From Mycobacterium sp. Root265 (GTDB taxonomy: Bacteria > Actinomycetota > Actinomycetes > Mycobacteriales > Mycobacteriaceae), in NCBI RefSeq assembly GCF_001428895.1, contig NZ_LMJA01000012.1, forward strand, positions 63,313 to 127,312: a stretch of DNA of 64,000 bases. Reading direction: 5' to 3'. The notes below the pieces were generated by a model, which was not told the origin of the DNA, did not search any database, and was given only the letters and a program-made list of their open reading frames with translations. Positions 14,403-23,854 of the stretch are shown here, piece after piece. Within the stretch, counting starts at the first letter, position 1. Each line of letters starts with the position of its first letter. The position numbers and the translations under genes were made by a program.

Positions 14403-15659
14403 TCAGGGGATTCGGTCCAGCAGGCTGCGGGCGATCACGGTGACCAGCTCCCGGTCGTAGGTGATCGCGAGATCGAAGCGACGCTCCGGTTCGGGCACCG
14501 AGCCGGTGGTGTCCTGCTCGCGGGCGATCAGCGCCGCGCAGTGGTGCGGCCCGAGGATGAGCACGATCCACTGCGCGCACAACGGATCGTCGGCTTTCAG
14601 GTCCACTCCCCGGATGCCGGATCCCAGATCCTCGGGCAGGCCCCGACCGAAGATGGCGACCAACGCCGAGGACGACGCCAGCTCGCTGTAGCGCGCGCTG
14701 GTCGACGCCGTGAAGTGTTGTGCCAGCTGCAGTGAGGCCATCACCATCGGCGGATCGGTCGCATGCCGCGCCTGGGCCTCGATGTGCCGGGAGAACGGAA
14801 TCAGGGTGGCCTTGCGCGCCGTCCGCACCAGCAGCCTTCCCGCCACCACGTCGAACGGCGAGTCGCCGGCCGGCTGCACCGGGTGCTTCATCGGCGGAGG
14901 CGACCACGACACCGGCGCCGGCTCGGTCAACGGCCCGGGCCTGCCGAACTTGTAGCCCTGGCCGAGGCTGGCGCCGAGCGCCAGCGCCTGCTCGAGGTGC
15001 TCGTCGGATTCGATGCCCTCGGCGAGCAGCACCGCCCCGGTGCGTTCGGTATGGGCCAGCACGGCGGCCAGGATGTGCGCCTGGGCGTCGGTGGGGTGTG
15101 ACTGCACCAGGTGGACATCGAGTTTGACGATGTCCGGGCAGATCACGTCGAGCAACGCCAGCGAATCAGGATGGGCACCAATGTCGTCGAGGGCGATGCC
15201 GAACCCGTCCGCGCGCAGGCCGGCCACCTTCTGCAGCAATGCCCGGGGGTGTTTCAGCAGGCTGCGTTCGGTCAGCTCGAAAATCACCCGCAGCTCGTCG
15301 TGTGCGCGGTCCAGAAGGGGGCTCTCGGCGCGGTTGAGGTGCGTTCCGAGCGGTTCGCAGTTGAGCGCGAGCACGGTGCCCTGCGGTAGCTCCCGGCGCA
15401 GCGCGTTGTCGATCGCGGCTTCGATGCACATCTTTTCCAGTCCGCCGAGGCTGCCGGTGGCCGCGGCACGTGCGAACACCGCCTCCGGGTCGGGATCGCC
15501 GAGCGCAGGCCAGCGCGTCAGGGCCTCGAAACCGACCACCGAGCCGTCCGCGAGTGCGGTGATGGGCTGGAAGGCGGGGTCCAGGCCGACACCGGACACG
15601 GCGGCGTCCAGAGTGGCGACCTCGTCGCCGTGCGGACCGCTCGGCGCAGTGGGCGACAC
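14403..15659 (-). CDS. EAL-DICT protein, probable cyclic-di-GMP phosphodiesterase
   Basis: A 418-residue protein. The GTG at 15659 has AAGGGG six bases upstream; the open frame continues further but runs through the tRNA region and is not credible there. The EAL domain (about 15-250) carries all catalytic signatures: GFEALTRWP, LALNCEP, FELTERSL, IALDDIGA, IVKLDVHLV, LLAEGIESDEH and GQGYKFGRP. A C-terminal section (about 270-415: VAGRLLVRTARKATLIPFSR; YSELASSSALVAIFG) resembles a DICT sensory domain. It degrades c-di-GMP if active, opposite to the neighbouring cyclase. Its nearest Mtb counterpart by position is Rv1357c. Confidence 0.85.
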   Translation of the reverse strand: MSPTAPSGPHGDEVATLDAAVSGVGLDPAFQPITALADGSVVGFEALTRWPALGDPDPEAVFARAAATGSLGGLEKMCIEAAIDNALRRELPQGTVLALNCEPLGTHLNRAESPLLDRAHDELRVIFELTERSLLKHPRALLQKVAGLRADGFGIALDDIGAHPDSLALLDVICPDIVKLDVHLVQSHPTDAQAHILAAVLAHTERTGAVLLAEGIESDEHLEQALALGASLGQGYKFGRPGPLTEPAPVSWSPPPMKHPVQPAGDSPFDVVAGRLLVRTARKATLIPFSRHIEAQARHATDPPMVMASLQLAQHFTASTSARYSELASSSALVAIFGRGLPEDLGSGIRGVDLKADDPLCAQWIVLILGPHHCAALIAREQDTTGSVPEPERRFDLAITYDRELVTVIARSLLDRIP

Positions 15660-15797
15660 ATCATCCCCTTGCGCTAGTACGCGTGACGCCGACCGGAGTC
15701 CACTCGCCCCGCATGCGCCTCGATGGCAAACATAGTCCGACCCGCTGGGCACCACGCCGCGTTCGACGAAGGTGGGCGGATCACCTGCCGGAAACGA

Positions 15798-15831
15798 AAA
15801 ATCCGCCCCGGCCGGAGCCGGAACGGATTTT
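15798..15831 (-). terminator. Intrinsic terminator after tRNA-Ala
   Basis: An 8-bp stem AAAATCCG/CGGATTTT, a 2x2 internal loop, and a 5-bp GC stem with a tetraloop. On the minus strand the stem ends in five T residues, giving a classic intrinsic terminator 9 bases beyond the tRNA 3' end. A similar A/T context on the other side makes it potentially bidirectional. Confidence 0.8.
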
Positions 15832-15839
15832 CGAGAACG

Positions 15840-15912
15840 TGGAGCTAAGGGGATTCGAACCCCTGACCCCCACACTGCCAGTGTGGTGCGCTACCAACTG
15901 CGCCATAGCCCC
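15840..15912 (-). tRNA. tRNA-Ala (anticodon GGC)
   Basis: A 73-nt cloverleaf on the minus strand. The acceptor stem GGGGCTA pairs with TAGCTCC (one G-U), with discriminator A. The D arm is GCGC-AGTTGGTA-GCGC, the anticodon stem CCACA/TGTGG with loop CTGGCAG (anticodon GGC, reading GCC), and the T arm AGGGG-TTCGAAT-CCCCT. CCA is not encoded. A promoter (15930-15959) and an intrinsic terminator (15798-15831) flank it. Confidence 0.97.
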
Positions 15913-15929
15913 GTTTGTTGTGCTGTTGA

Positions 15930-15959
15930 AAGGTACACCACTGCCCCGCACAGGTTCAA
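15930..15959 (-). promoter_or_regulatory. tRNA-Ala promoter
   Basis: On the minus strand TTGAAC (15954-15959) and TACCTT (15930-15935) form a good -35/-10 pair with an 18-base spacer, placing the start about 10 bases before the mature 5' end at 15912. Confidence 0.65.
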
Positions 15960-15968
15960 AACAGCTGG

Positions 15969-17237
15969 TCAGGGCACCTCGCCACCGGCCTCTGGGCCGA
16001 GCGGGCGGGCCGGGGTGTGCTCGGCCGGCGGCCGGCCCCTGGTCTCGGGGGCGAACGCCCAGCCCACCGCGGCGAACAGCAGGATCGCGCCGCTGATCAC
16101 GAACGCCCAGGAGAACGAGAAGTACTGCGCGATCAACCCCACCAGCAGCGAACCACCGATCGAGCCGACGTCGGCCATCATCTGGAACGTCGCCACCGCG
16201 GTGCCACCGCGCGCCTTGCTGCCGATGATGTCGGCGACCGCGGCCTGCTGCGGCGAGACGAAGATCCCGGTGGCCGCGCCGGCGACGTAGGCCGCGACCA
16301 GGAACACCGGCATCGACGTGGTGAAGCCCACCAGCGCGGTGGACACCGCGGCCAGCGTCAGCCCGAAGATCAGCAGCTTGCGCCGCCCCAGCCTGTCCGA
16401 CAGATAGCCGCTGGGGATGACGACGGAGATGTTGCCCACCGCGAACGCCGTCAGCGCCAGACCCGCCGCGCCCGGCCCGCGACCGAGCACCTCCACGATG
16501 AACAGCGGCACCAGCGCGATCCGCAGGCCGAACGACGCCCACCCGGTGGCGAAGTTGGAGAGCAGGGCCGCCTTGTAGGCGCGGTGGGCGAACACGGTAC
16601 GGAACGGCACCGGCGGCGCCTCGTCCTCGTCCGACCGGCCGCCGATGGTGGATCGCCGCAGGCTGATGAACACCACGGCCGCGGCGACCAGCAGCGCGGC
16701 CCCGTAGATCAGGAACGGCGCGGACAGACCGAACCCCACGGTCAGGCTGCCCAGGATGGGCCCGCCGACCGATCCGATCATGAACCCCGAGGAGAACAAT
16801 CCGGCCACCCGCCCGCGCGCGTCGGGCGGCGAGATGCGGATCATCAGGCCCAGTGAGGACACCGTGAACATCGCCGACCCTAGGCCACCAAGGGAGCGGA
16901 ACAGCAGCAGCTGCCAGTAGCTGTCGGCCAGCGCGCAGGCGCCCGTCGACACGGCCACGATGATCAGGCCGCTGATGTACACCCGGCGTTCCCCGAGCCG
17001 CTGGACCAGGAAACCGGCCGGCGGCGCACCGACCAGGCGCATCACCGCGAAGGCGGTGATGACGAACGTGGCCGCGGCGATGCTGACACCGAAATGGCGG
17101 GCGTATTGCGGCAGCACCGGGGCCACCACGCCGTAACCGAGCGCGACCACGACATTCGCGGCGACCAGCACCCAGACTTCGCGCGGCAGGCGGCGCTTGG
17201 ATTCAGTCGGACAGTCGCCCTCCGCAACAGAGCTCAC
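15969..17237 (-). CDS. MFS transporter
   Basis: A 422-residue major facilitator with about 12 membrane helices. The GTG at 17237 overlaps the phosphoglucomutase stop (GTGA), whereas the upstream extension of the frame is Arg-rich shadow sequence. Motif A-like segments are visible after helix 2 (GAPPAGFLVQRLGERRVYIS) and in the second half (IPSGYLSDRLGRRKLLIFGL). Proline and Gly-rich helix 5 (GSVGGPILGSLTVGFGLSAP) suggests a drug-efflux type, but the substrate is unknown. Translational coupling to pgm is likely. Confidence 0.88.
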   Translation of the reverse strand: MSSVAEGDCPTESKRRLPREVWVLVAANVVVALGYGVVAPVLPQYARHFGVSIAAATFVITAFAVMRLVGAPPAGFLVQRLGERRVYISGLIIVAVSTGACALADSYWQLLLFRSLGGLGSAMFTVSSLGLMIRISPPDARGRVAGLFSSGFMIGSVGGPILGSLTVGFGLSAPFLIYGAALLVAAAVVFISLRRSTIGGRSDEDEAPPVPFRTVFAHRAYKAALLSNFATGWASFGLRIALVPLFIVEVLGRGPGAAGLALTAFAVGNISVVIPSGYLSDRLGRRKLLIFGLTLAAVSTALVGFTTSMPVFLVAAYVAGAATGIFVSPQQAAVADIIGSKARGGTAVATFQMMADVGSIGGSLLVGLIAQYFSFSWAFVISGAILLFAAVGWAFAPETRGRPPAEHTPARPLGPEAGGEVP

Positions 17238-18868
17238 CCGATGACTGTATTCACCACTTCCCTGGCGGCTTCCTGCACCTCGGCCAAGTGCTCGGCTCCC
17301 AGATAAGATTCGGCGTAGATCTTGTAGACGTCCTCGGTACCCGAGGGCCGCGCGGCGAACCAGGCGTTCTCGGTGGTGACCTTCAGCCCGCCCAGGCCCG
17401 CGCCGTTGCCGGGTGCGGTGGTGAGTTTGGCGGTGATGGGCTCGCCGGCCAGCTCGGTGGCGCTCACCTGTTCGGGTGACAGCTTGGCCAGCCGGGCCTT
17501 CTGTTCGCGATCGGCCGGGGCGTCGATGCGCGCGTAGGTGGGTGCGCCGTACGTGTCGGCCAGTTCGGCGTAGCGCTGCGACGGGGTGGACCCGGTGACC
17601 GCGAGGATCTCCGAGGCCAGCAACGCCAGGATGATGCCGTCCTTGTCGGTGGTCCAGGTCGAGCCGTCGGTGCGCAGGAAGGATGCGCCCGCGCTCTCCT
17701 CGCCGCCGAAACCGATTGTCCCGCCGATCAACCCGTCGACGAACCATTTGAAGCCGACGGGCACCTCGACCAGTTCGCGGCCCAGCCCGCCGACCACCCG
17801 GTCGATGATCGAACTGCTCACCGCGGTTTTGCCGACCGCGGTGCTGCCGGGCCAGTTCGGGCGATGGGTGAACAGGTAGTCGATGGCGACCGCCAGGTAG
17901 TGGTTCGGGTTCATCAACCCGCCGTCGGGGGTGACGATGCCGTGCCGGTCGGAGTCCGCGTCATTGCCGGTGGCGATCTGGTAGTCGCCGATCTTGCCGA
18001 TGAGCGAGGCCATCGCGTTCGGGGAGCTGCAGTCCATCCGGATCTTGCCGTCGGTGTCCAGCGTCATGAACCGCCACGTCGCGTCGACCAGCGGGTTCAC
18101 CACCGTGAGATCCAGTTTGTGCGTCTCGGCGATCGCGGCCCAGTAGTCGACGCTGGCGCCGCCGAGCGGGTCTGCCCCGATGCGCACCCCCTGGGCGCGG
18201 ATGACATGGAGATCGACGACGTTCGGCAGGTCCGCGACGTAGGCGTTGAGGTAGTCGTGGCGCTGCGCGACCTGCAGGGCGCGCGAGAGCGGGACCCGCT
18301 TCACCGCCCGGATACCTTCGCGCAGAATCTCATTGGCGCGTTTGGCGATGACGCTGGTGGCGTCGGTGTCTGCGGGTCCGCCGTTGGGCGGGTTGTACTT
18401 GAAGCCGCCGTCGCGCGGCGGGTTGTGCGACGGGGTGACGACGATGCCGTCGGCCAGGTCGGTGTCGCGGCCCCGGTTGAAGGTGAGGATGGCGTGGCTG
18501 ACCGCCGGGGTCGGGGTGTAGCGGTCGGCGGCGTCGATCATCGCCACCACGTCGTTGGCGGCGAGCACCTCCAGCGCGGAGGCCCAGGCCGGCTCGCTCA
18601 GGGCATGGGTGTCCCGGCCGATGAACAACGGACCCGTGGTGCCCTGGGCGGCGCGGTATTCCACGATGGCCTGGGTGGTGGCCAGGATGTGCGCCTCGTT
18701 GAAGGCGCCGTCCAGTGCGGAGCCGCGGTGCCCGGACGTCCCGAACACCACCTGCTGGGCGACGTCGTCGGGATCGGGCTGCACCGTGTAATAGGCGGTG
18801 ACCAGATGTGCGAGGTCGACGAGATCTTCGGGCTGTGCCGGCTGCCCGGCTCGCGGATTGGCCACCAT
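17234..18868 (-). CDS. pgm: Phosphoglucomutase (alpha-D-glucose-phosphate specific)
   Basis: A 544-residue enzyme interconverting glucose-1-phosphate and glucose-6-phosphate, linking glycolysis to glycogen, trehalose and cell-wall sugar nucleotides. The phosphoserine loop is VVTPSHNPPRDGGFKYNPPN (about residue 146), the Mg loop GNDADSDRHGIV, the sugar loop GGEESAGASFL and the phosphate loop ARPSGTEDVYKIY. The ATG at 18868 has GGAG six bases upstream. Length and motifs match Rv3068c (PgmA). Its neighbourhood with crcB genes and a DUF190 gene follows the Mtb Rv3068c-Rv3071 order, with the hemerythrin and SARP genes lying between. Confidence 0.95.
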   Translation of the reverse strand: MVANPRAGQPAQPEDLVDLAHLVTAYYTVQPDPDDVAQQVVFGTSGHRGSALDGAFNEAHILATTQAIVEYRAAQGTTGPLFIGRDTHALSEPAWASALEVLAANDVVAMIDAADRYTPTPAVSHAILTFNRGRDTDLADGIVVTPSHNPPRDGGFKYNPPNGGPADTDATSVIAKRANEILREGIRAVKRVPLSRALQVAQRHDYLNAYVADLPNVVDLHVIRAQGVRIGADPLGGASVDYWAAIAETHKLDLTVVNPLVDATWRFMTLDTDGKIRMDCSSPNAMASLIGKIGDYQIATGNDADSDRHGIVTPDGGLMNPNHYLAVAIDYLFTHRPNWPGSTAVGKTAVSSSIIDRVVGGLGRELVEVPVGFKWFVDGLIGGTIGFGGEESAGASFLRTDGSTWTTDKDGIILALLASEILAVTGSTPSQRYAELADTYGAPTYARIDAPADREQKARLAKLSPEQVSATELAGEPITAKLTTAPGNGAGLGGLKVTTENAWFAARPSGTEDVYKIYAESYLGAEHLAEVQEAAREVVNTVIG

Positions 18869-18912
18869 GACTCCATCCTTGCCTACCCGCGGCGCCGGTG
18901 TCTCGTCCTAGG

Positions 18913-18954
18913 TGCAAGCCCGTTGCAAGTTCGTCGCAAGTGGGCCGTTACAAG
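18913..18954 (+). promoter_or_regulatory. Three 11-bp-spaced heptamer repeats next to a -10 box (SARP-type iterons)
   Basis: TGCAAGC (18913-18919), TGCAAGT (18924-18930) and CGCAAGT (18935-18941) recur with an exact 11-bp period and 4-bp spacers. Seven bases later is TACAAG (18949-18954), a -10-like hexamer, and the hemerythrin ATG is at 18964. Heptamers at 11-bp spacing close to the -10 are the known binding layout of SARP/BTAD regulators, and a SARP-type gene follows the hemerythrin. Whether that protein binds here is inference. Confidence 0.6.
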
Positions 18955-18963
18955 GTTGCCGGC

Positions 18964-19656
18964 ATGAACAACTCCGCACGATCAGCCCAACCCGCCGGTA
19001 ACGTCCGCCGTCCCGCCGATCCGGATCCCGACCTGAGCGGGATCACCCTCACCCACCGCGCGATGGTCACCGACACCCGCCGGCTGGCCGAACTGACCGC
19101 CGCCGTCGCGCAGCGTCGACTGCCGTGCGGGCCCAAGCGGGCCAAGGCGGTCGCCCGCTACGTCGAGCTGATGTGTGAGTCGATCCACCATCACCACACC
19201 ATGGAAGACGATGTGCTGTGGCCGGTCATCGAGGCCTCGGCCGGCGATTTCATCGACCTGACCGAACTGACCGAGGACCACGCCGCGCTGGATCCGCGGC
19301 TGGACCGGCTGCGGGTGCACGCCGCGGCCTTCGGGCGGTCCGCCGATCCGGAGATGGCCCGGCCGCTGGCCGCCGGCCTGGCCGATCTGCACCGGCTGCT
19401 GGAAGCCCACATCGCCGACGAGGAACGTGACCTGTTCCCGGTGATCCGCCGGTACGTCTCGCTCAAGGACTGGCAATCCATCGAGAAGGCGGCCCGGCGC
19501 ACGGGACGGTTGTCCTTCGAGGGGCCGCGCATCCTGGGGGTGGCCACCGACGTCGAGCGCGCGACGCTGGCCGCCGGTGTGCCGGGACCGCTGATGTTGC
19601 TGCTGCGCTACCTCGCGGCCCGGCACCGCCGCTTCGAGCGCGCGGTCTTCGGCTGA
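18964..19656 (+). CDS. Hemerythrin (HHE cation-binding) domain protein
   Basis: A 230-residue protein. The start is the ATG at 18964, directly after the iteron promoter; an ATG at 18898 would put the iterons inside the gene. Candidate di-iron ligands are in order: H in LTHRAMVTDTRRL, H and E in SIHHHHTMEDDVLWP, H in LTEDHAALDPRLD, and H/E in LEAHIADEERDLFPVI. Such proteins bind oxygen or NO or sense redox stress; mycobacterial hemerythrin-like proteins affect peroxide and NO responses. The C-terminal 60 residues are a helical extension. It converges with the SARP gene across a 19-bp stem-loop. Confidence 0.87.
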   Translation: MNNSARSAQPAGNVRRPADPDPDLSGITLTHRAMVTDTRRLAELTAAVAQRRLPCGPKRAKAVARYVELMCESIHHHHTMEDDVLWPVIEASAGDFIDLTELTEDHAALDPRLDRLRVHAAAFGRSADPEMARPLAAGLADLHRLLEAHIADEERDLFPVIRRYVSLKDWQSIEKAARRTGRLSFEGPRILGVATDVERATLAAGVPGPLMLLLRYLAARHRRFERAVFG

Positions 19657-19673
19657 GACACCCGCTGTAGCCC

Positions 19674-19735
19674 GGCGAAACTCGCGTACCCGGGGTAAAT
19701 CCGCCCGCGGGAACCACGGGTACGCGGGTTTCGCC
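19674..19735. terminator. Long stem-loop between convergent hemerythrin and SARP genes
   Basis: The arms 19674-19692 (GGCGAAACTCGCGTACCCG) and 19717-19735 pair over 19 positions with one G-U, around a 24-base loop. It starts 18 bases after the hemerythrin stop and ends 11 bases before the opposing stop, so it probably terminates both. No T-run is present. Confidence 0.7.
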
Positions 19736-19745
19736 GCGCCAAAGC

Positions 19746-22700
19746 TCAGTCGATCAACGCCTGGGCCGCCGTGCGCAGCCGCTCGGTCAGCTCGGCGGCG
19801 GCCCGCCGGTAGCGCGCCGCAGCCGCGGTGTCGCCGGTGGCCTCCGCGACAGCGGCCAGCGCGGCGTCCACCGGCCCGGTCAGCAGCGTCCCGTTGTCCA
19901 GGCCCGCGAAGCGCCCGGAGTACGGCAGCAACTCCGCGGCGGTGGCGGTCGCGACCGCGAGATCGCCCATCGCGACGGCCGCATGAGCCCGTAAGGTGGC
20001 CATCGCGACGAAGTAGAAGGACCGCTCTATGGGGATGCGCTCCGCCCAGATCTGCTGGGCCTCTTCGACTCTGCCCGCCTGATGCAGTGCGATGGCGGCG
20101 CCGTCGGCGATGATCTTGGACACGAAGCGGTGCACGGCGACCAGGTCGTCGGCCATCGGGGCGAGGCTGCCGCGCACCAGGTTGGCGCTCACCCGGCCCA
20201 CGATGCCGATGTGCGCCCCGTTGGCGACGCCGTATTCGGCCAGCTTCGCCGAGACCGCGATATAGCCCCGCTCCCCCTCGTCGGTCCGGCCGGCCAATAC
20301 GGCCAACTGCGCGCCGAAGACGTCGAGCACTCCCAGCAGGAATCCGAGCTGGCCGGTGCCCGCCCGCGCCACCGCCTGATCGGCGTGCGCGGCCGCACCC
20401 GCCAGATCCGAACGCGCGGAGGCGTCCAGGAACGCGAACCAGTGCGCCACCGCCTGGTAGTCGATGGCGTCATAGGCCTCGGCCACCGAGAGCAGTTCGG
20501 CGACAATGCTTTCACGCTCATGGGCCAGGTCGGGCCCCAGGGAGGCGAAGGCCCGCACGTTGAGCGCGGCACACAGCAGCCGCTGGTTGCCGGCCGGGTG
20601 CTGCGCGTGCACGGCCCGGGCCAGCCGCAGCGCCTCTTCGGCGGCGGCCAGTGCCGAATCGTGGTCCACCCCCTCCAATTCGGTGAACAGGGTCAGCAGC
20701 AGCCGGGCGCGCACCTGCGGGGGCTGTTCGCGGCCCAGCACCCGGCGTAGCGGGTCGACGATGGCGTGATCGATGAGGTCGCCGTCGCGCACCCGCCACA
20801 CCAGCGGGCTGTCGGACGCGGTGAGCGCCTGCACCGCCAACACGTCGTGATCGCCGACGGCAACCATGGTGTGGTGCAGCTCTTCGCGCGATCCGATCGC
20901 ATCACCGGCCTGAGCCAGCGCGGCGATCAGACCGCACCGCGCGGGCACCGCCGACGCGTGGTCCGCGCCGGAGAGTTCGAACATGCCCACCGCGGCCCGC
21001 CACTGCCTGGCGGCCTCCACCGGCGCACCGACCCCGTCGGCCTCCCTCGCGGCCTTCATCGCGAAACCCGCCGCCTCGGCGGCGGTCTCGGTAGTGGCGG
21101 CGGCCACGGCGTGGTAGGCCAGCGATGCCGCGTCGCCATGGCCGGATGCACGTAACAGGTCCAGCGCCGCGGCATGCAGCCGGGACCGGCGCAGCACGGA
21201 CGTATCTTCGTAGAGGGTGTCCCGGATCAGGTTGTGCGCGAACCTGATCCGCCCGGGAGCCGGCTCGTCGAGCAGCCCGGTGAGCACCGCGGGTTCCAGC
21301 GCGTCGAGTAGTTCGTCGTCATCGCTGCGGGCCAGTTCGCCCAGCAGGGTGATATCGACCTCGCGGCCCAGCACCGCCGCCTGGCGCAGCGCGGTCGCGG
21401 TCTGCGGTGGCAGCCGGGCCAGCCTGCGCCGGACCACATCCCCGACCCCGGCGGGAATCCCGCCGTGCGCGGCGTCCACACCTTCGGCGACCATCAGCCG
21501 GGCCAGCTCACGGACGAACAACGGGTTGCCGCCGGTGCGTTCCCGCAACAGCCGCAACGTTTCCCGGGTCACCGCGGGCAGCCCGCAATCGGTGGCCAAC
21601 GCGGTCAGCGCCGCATCGTCCAGACCGGACAGGGTCAGATGTGCGGCGGTGTGGTTGGCCAGCGCGGCGCGGGCCTGACCCAGTTCGGCCCCGGATTCCG
21701 AGGGCCGGTAGGTGCCGATGACGAGCACCCGGCCAGCCCCGAGCCGATCCGCGGTCAGCCGCAACAGCTCCAGCGTCAGCCCGTCGGTGCGGTGCAGGTC
21801 GTCGAGCACGATGAGCAGAGGTGCCCGCTCGGCGGCCTGGCCGAGCACCTCGGCCAGCGCGTGCGCGATCCAGAACACCGTGCCCTCGGCGGTCTGCTCG
21901 GAGACGGCCCGGCCGTCGTGCAGCAGCGGCGCCAGCGCCGCAGACTGCCGCGGTGGCAATGTGGCGGTGAAGGTTTCGAGGACCTCGGTCCACGCCCAGC
22001 CCGGTGGCGCGCCGTCGACCTCGGGACTGCGCCCGGCGACCACCGTCCAGCCGGCCTTGCGCAGCCGGGTCGCTGCCGCCTCGACCACGGTGGTCTTGCC
22101 GGCACCGGCCTCACCGCCGATCCACACCACCCGCAGCCCGCCGCGCACCGCGGCGGCGGCCGCCGCGTCGATGGCGGCCAGTTCGTCGGCGCGCCCGCGG
22201 GTGGCACTGGCATCGGGCACGTCAGGTGGCGCCGACACCGGTGCCGGCGCCACCGCGATGGGGTCCAGGTGATCGGCGTGGCGCAGGATGTCGCGTTCCA
22301 GATCCCGCAGCGCCCGTCCGGGTTCCAGTCCGAGCTCGTCGGTGAGGTAGCTGGTGGTGCGGCGCAAGACGTCCAGGGCCGCCGTCTGGTGACCGGAGCG
22401 GTACCGCGCGACCGCCAGCAGGCAGGCGGCGGCCTCGCGGTCCGGGTGATCACGCACGTGCGGTTCCAGCACCCGGGCCACCACACCGTGCTGTCCCAGG
22501 GCGGACTGCGCCGCGGCGTGCGCCTCGGTGACGGACAGCCGCAGTTCGGCCAGGCGCGCCACTTCGGGGGCCGCCCACAGCGCGTCGCGGACCTCGACGT
22601 AGGGATCACCGGTCCACGCGGCGACCAGATCCTCCAGCAGCGCCGCCCGCTGCTGCGGGTCGCTGCATTGCTCGGCCGCGGCGATCCCGGACTCCAACGA

Positions 22701-23039
22701 CCACACATCGACGGCCTCGTCGGGCAGCCGCAGGCAGTACCCGGGCGCGGCACTGACGATCACCCGGGCCGCAGCCCGACGTTCGCGGCCGGGTTCCAGC
22801 ACCCGGCGCAGATGAGAGATGTAGGCCTGCAGCGCCGCCAGTGCCTTCGGCGGTGGCTCACCGGCCCAGAGGTCCTCGATCAGCCGGTCCACCGACACCA
22901 CGTCGCCGTGCGCGAGGACCAGGCGCACCAGCACCGACCGCTGTTTGGGCCCGGCCAGATCGACCGGCTGCCCGTCCACCCACGCCCGGACCGGACCGAG
23001 TACGGAGATCCGCACCTGAAGGAGATCCTGCGCCGTCAT
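19746..23039 (-). CDS. SARP/AfsR-type regulator: OmpR-like HTH + BTAD + AAA ATPase + TPR-like repeats
   Basis: A 1,097-residue regulator. The N-terminal winged helix (about 8-95: [40 protein letters not shown]) is followed by a BTAD (about 100-250: [35 protein letters not shown]). The ATPase domain (about 280-560) has Walker [17 protein letters not shown] and Walker [16 protein letters not shown]. The C-terminal half is helical, Ala-rich and TPR-like. Such large SARPs control secondary metabolism or stress genes in actinobacteria. Its -10 (TAGGGT, 23049-23054 complement) leaves a three-base leader. SARP-type repeats at the hemerythrin promoter suggest one target. Confidence 0.92.
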   Translation of the reverse strand: MTAQDLLQVRISVLGPVRAWVDGQPVDLAGPKQRSVLVRLVLAHGDVVSVDRLIEDLWAGEPPPKALAALQAYISHLRRVLEPGRERRAAARVIVSAAPGYCLRLPDEAVDVWSLESGIAAAEQCSDPQQRAALLEDLVAAWTGDPYVEVRDALWAAPEVARLAELRLSVTEAHAAAQSALGQHGVVARVLEPHVRDHPDREAAACLLAVARYRSGHQTAALDVLRRTTSYLTDELGLEPGRALRDLERDILRHADHLDPIAVAPAPVSAPPDVPDASATRGRADELAAIDAAAAAAVRGGLRVVWIGGEAGAGKTTVVEAAATRLRKAGWTVVAGRSPEVDGAPPGWAWTEVLETFTATLPPRQSAALAPLLHDGRAVSEQTAEGTVFWIAHALAEVLGQAAERAPLLIVLDDLHRTDGLTLELLRLTADRLGAGRVLVIGTYRPSESGAELGQARAALANHTAAHLTLSGLDDAALTALATDCGLPAVTRETLRLLRERTGGNPLFVRELARLMVAEGVDAAHGGIPAGVGDVVRRRLARLPPQTATALRQAAVLGREVDITLLGELARSDDDELLDALEPAVLTGLLDEPAPGRIRFAHNLIRDTLYEDTSVLRRSRLHAAALDLLRASGHGDAASLAYHAVAAATTETAAEAAGFAMKAAREADGVGAPVEAARQWRAAVGMFELSGADHASAVPARCGLIAALAQAGDAIGSREELHHTMVAVGDHDVLAVQALTASDSPLVWRVRDGDLIDHAIVDPLRRVLGREQPPQVRARLLLTLFTELEGVDHDSALAAAEEALRLARAVHAQHPAGNQRLLCAALNVRAFASLGPDLAHERESIVAELLSVAEAYDAIDYQAVAHWFAFLDASARSDLAGAAAHADQAVARAGTGQLGFLLGVLDVFGAQLAVLAGRTDEGERGYIAVSAKLAEYGVANGAHIGIVGRVSANLVRGSLAPMADDLVAVHRFVSKIIADGAAIALHQAGRVEEAQQIWAERIPIERSFYFVAMATLRAHAAVAMGDLAVATATAAELLPYSGRFAGLDNGTLLTGPVDAALAAVAEATGDTAAAARYRRAAAELTERLRTAAQALID

Positions 23040-23087
23040 GGTGTGCCGACCCTATCGGTCCCGCCGCCGGGCTACATACTTTGCGGT

Positions 23088-23483
23088 GTGGCGATCACCG
23101 ACCGGCGTGAACTGGCCGCGGTGTTCCTCGGCGGCGCGCTGGGAACGCTGGCGCGGGCCGCGCTCAGCCACGTCCTCGCGGTGCCGCCGGGGCACTGGCC
23201 GTGGGCGACGTTCCTCGTCAACATCGCCGGGGCCGCGCTGCTCGGATACTTCACCACCCGGCTGCTGGAACGGCTGCCCGCCTCGGGGTATCGCCGCCCG
23301 CTGCTGGGCACCGGGTTGTGCGGCGGCCTGACCACCTTCTCCACCATGCAGGTCGAGGTGCTGGTGATGCTGGAGCACGGGCACCACGCACTGGCCGCCG
23401 CCTACACCGTGGTGAGTATCGGGCTCGGCCTGCTGGCGGTGCAGGCGACCACGGCGCTGGTCAGGCGGGTCCGGGTCCGGTGA
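23088..23483 (+). CDS. crcB: CrcB/Fluc fluoride channel subunit 1
   Basis: A 131-residue, four-helix membrane protein. Family signatures are [16 protein letters not shown] in helix 1, [20 protein letters not shown] in helix 2 and [19 protein letters not shown] in helix 3. CrcB/Fluc proteins export fluoride as dual-topology or heterodimeric channels; paired genes as here form the heterodimer type. The GTG at 23088 follows TACTTT (23077-23082), a -10 with almost no leader. Its stop overlaps the next start (GTGA). I saw no fluoride riboswitch upstream. Confidence 0.92.
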   Translation: MAITDRRELAAVFLGGALGTLARAALSHVLAVPPGHWPWATFLVNIAGAALLGYFTTRLLERLPASGYRRPLLGTGLCGGLTTFSTMQVEVLVMLEHGHHALAAAYTVVSIGLGLLAVQATTALVRRVRVR

Positions 23484-23854
23484 ACACAGCGGTGGTGTGG
23501 GCGGGTGTGATGCTGCTCGGCGGGGTCGGCGCGGTGTGCCGGCTGCTGGTGGACCGGGCGGTGTCGGCCCGGTTCAGGGTCGCGGGCGGTTTCCCGGTGG
23601 GCACGCTCGCGGTGAACGTCAGCGGCGCGTGGCTGCTCGGCTTCCTCGGCGCACTGACCCTGCCACCGCACGCCGCGCTGCTGGCCGGCACCGCGTTCGT
23701 CGGCGCCTATACGACGTTCTCCACCTGGATGCTGGAAACCCAGCGGCTCGGCGAGGAACGCCAAGGACGGACGGCTGCGGCCAATATCGTGCTGTCCGTC
23801 GCGCTGGGACTGGCGGGGGCCTGGCTCGGCCAGCTGATCGGGCGGGCACTGTGA
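23480..23854 (+). CDS. crcB2: CrcB/Fluc fluoride channel subunit 2
   Basis: A 124-residue, four-helix partner of the preceding CrcB. It shows [39 protein letters not shown] and [20 protein letters not shown], including the Asn and Thr/Phe/Ser positions expected for the fluoride pore. The GTG at 23480 overlaps the stop of crcB and its own stop overlaps the DUF190 start, so all three are translationally coupled. Confidence 0.92.
   Translation: MNTAVVWAGVMLLGGVGAVCRLLVDRAVSARFRVAGGFPVGTLAVNVSGAWLLGFLGALTLPPHAALLAGTAFVGAYTTFSTWMLETQRLGEERQGRTAAANIVLSVALGLAGAWLGQLIGRAL

Noticed and set aside
14403-15875. EAL protein starting at 15875
   Set aside because: That start lies within the tRNA-Ala gene and its terminator; GTG 15659 has a good ribosome site and begins just before the EAL domain.
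23040-23087. Fluoride riboswitch before crcB
   Set aside because: The spacer is only 48 bases and shares a divergent promoter; no crcB-motif consensus is present.
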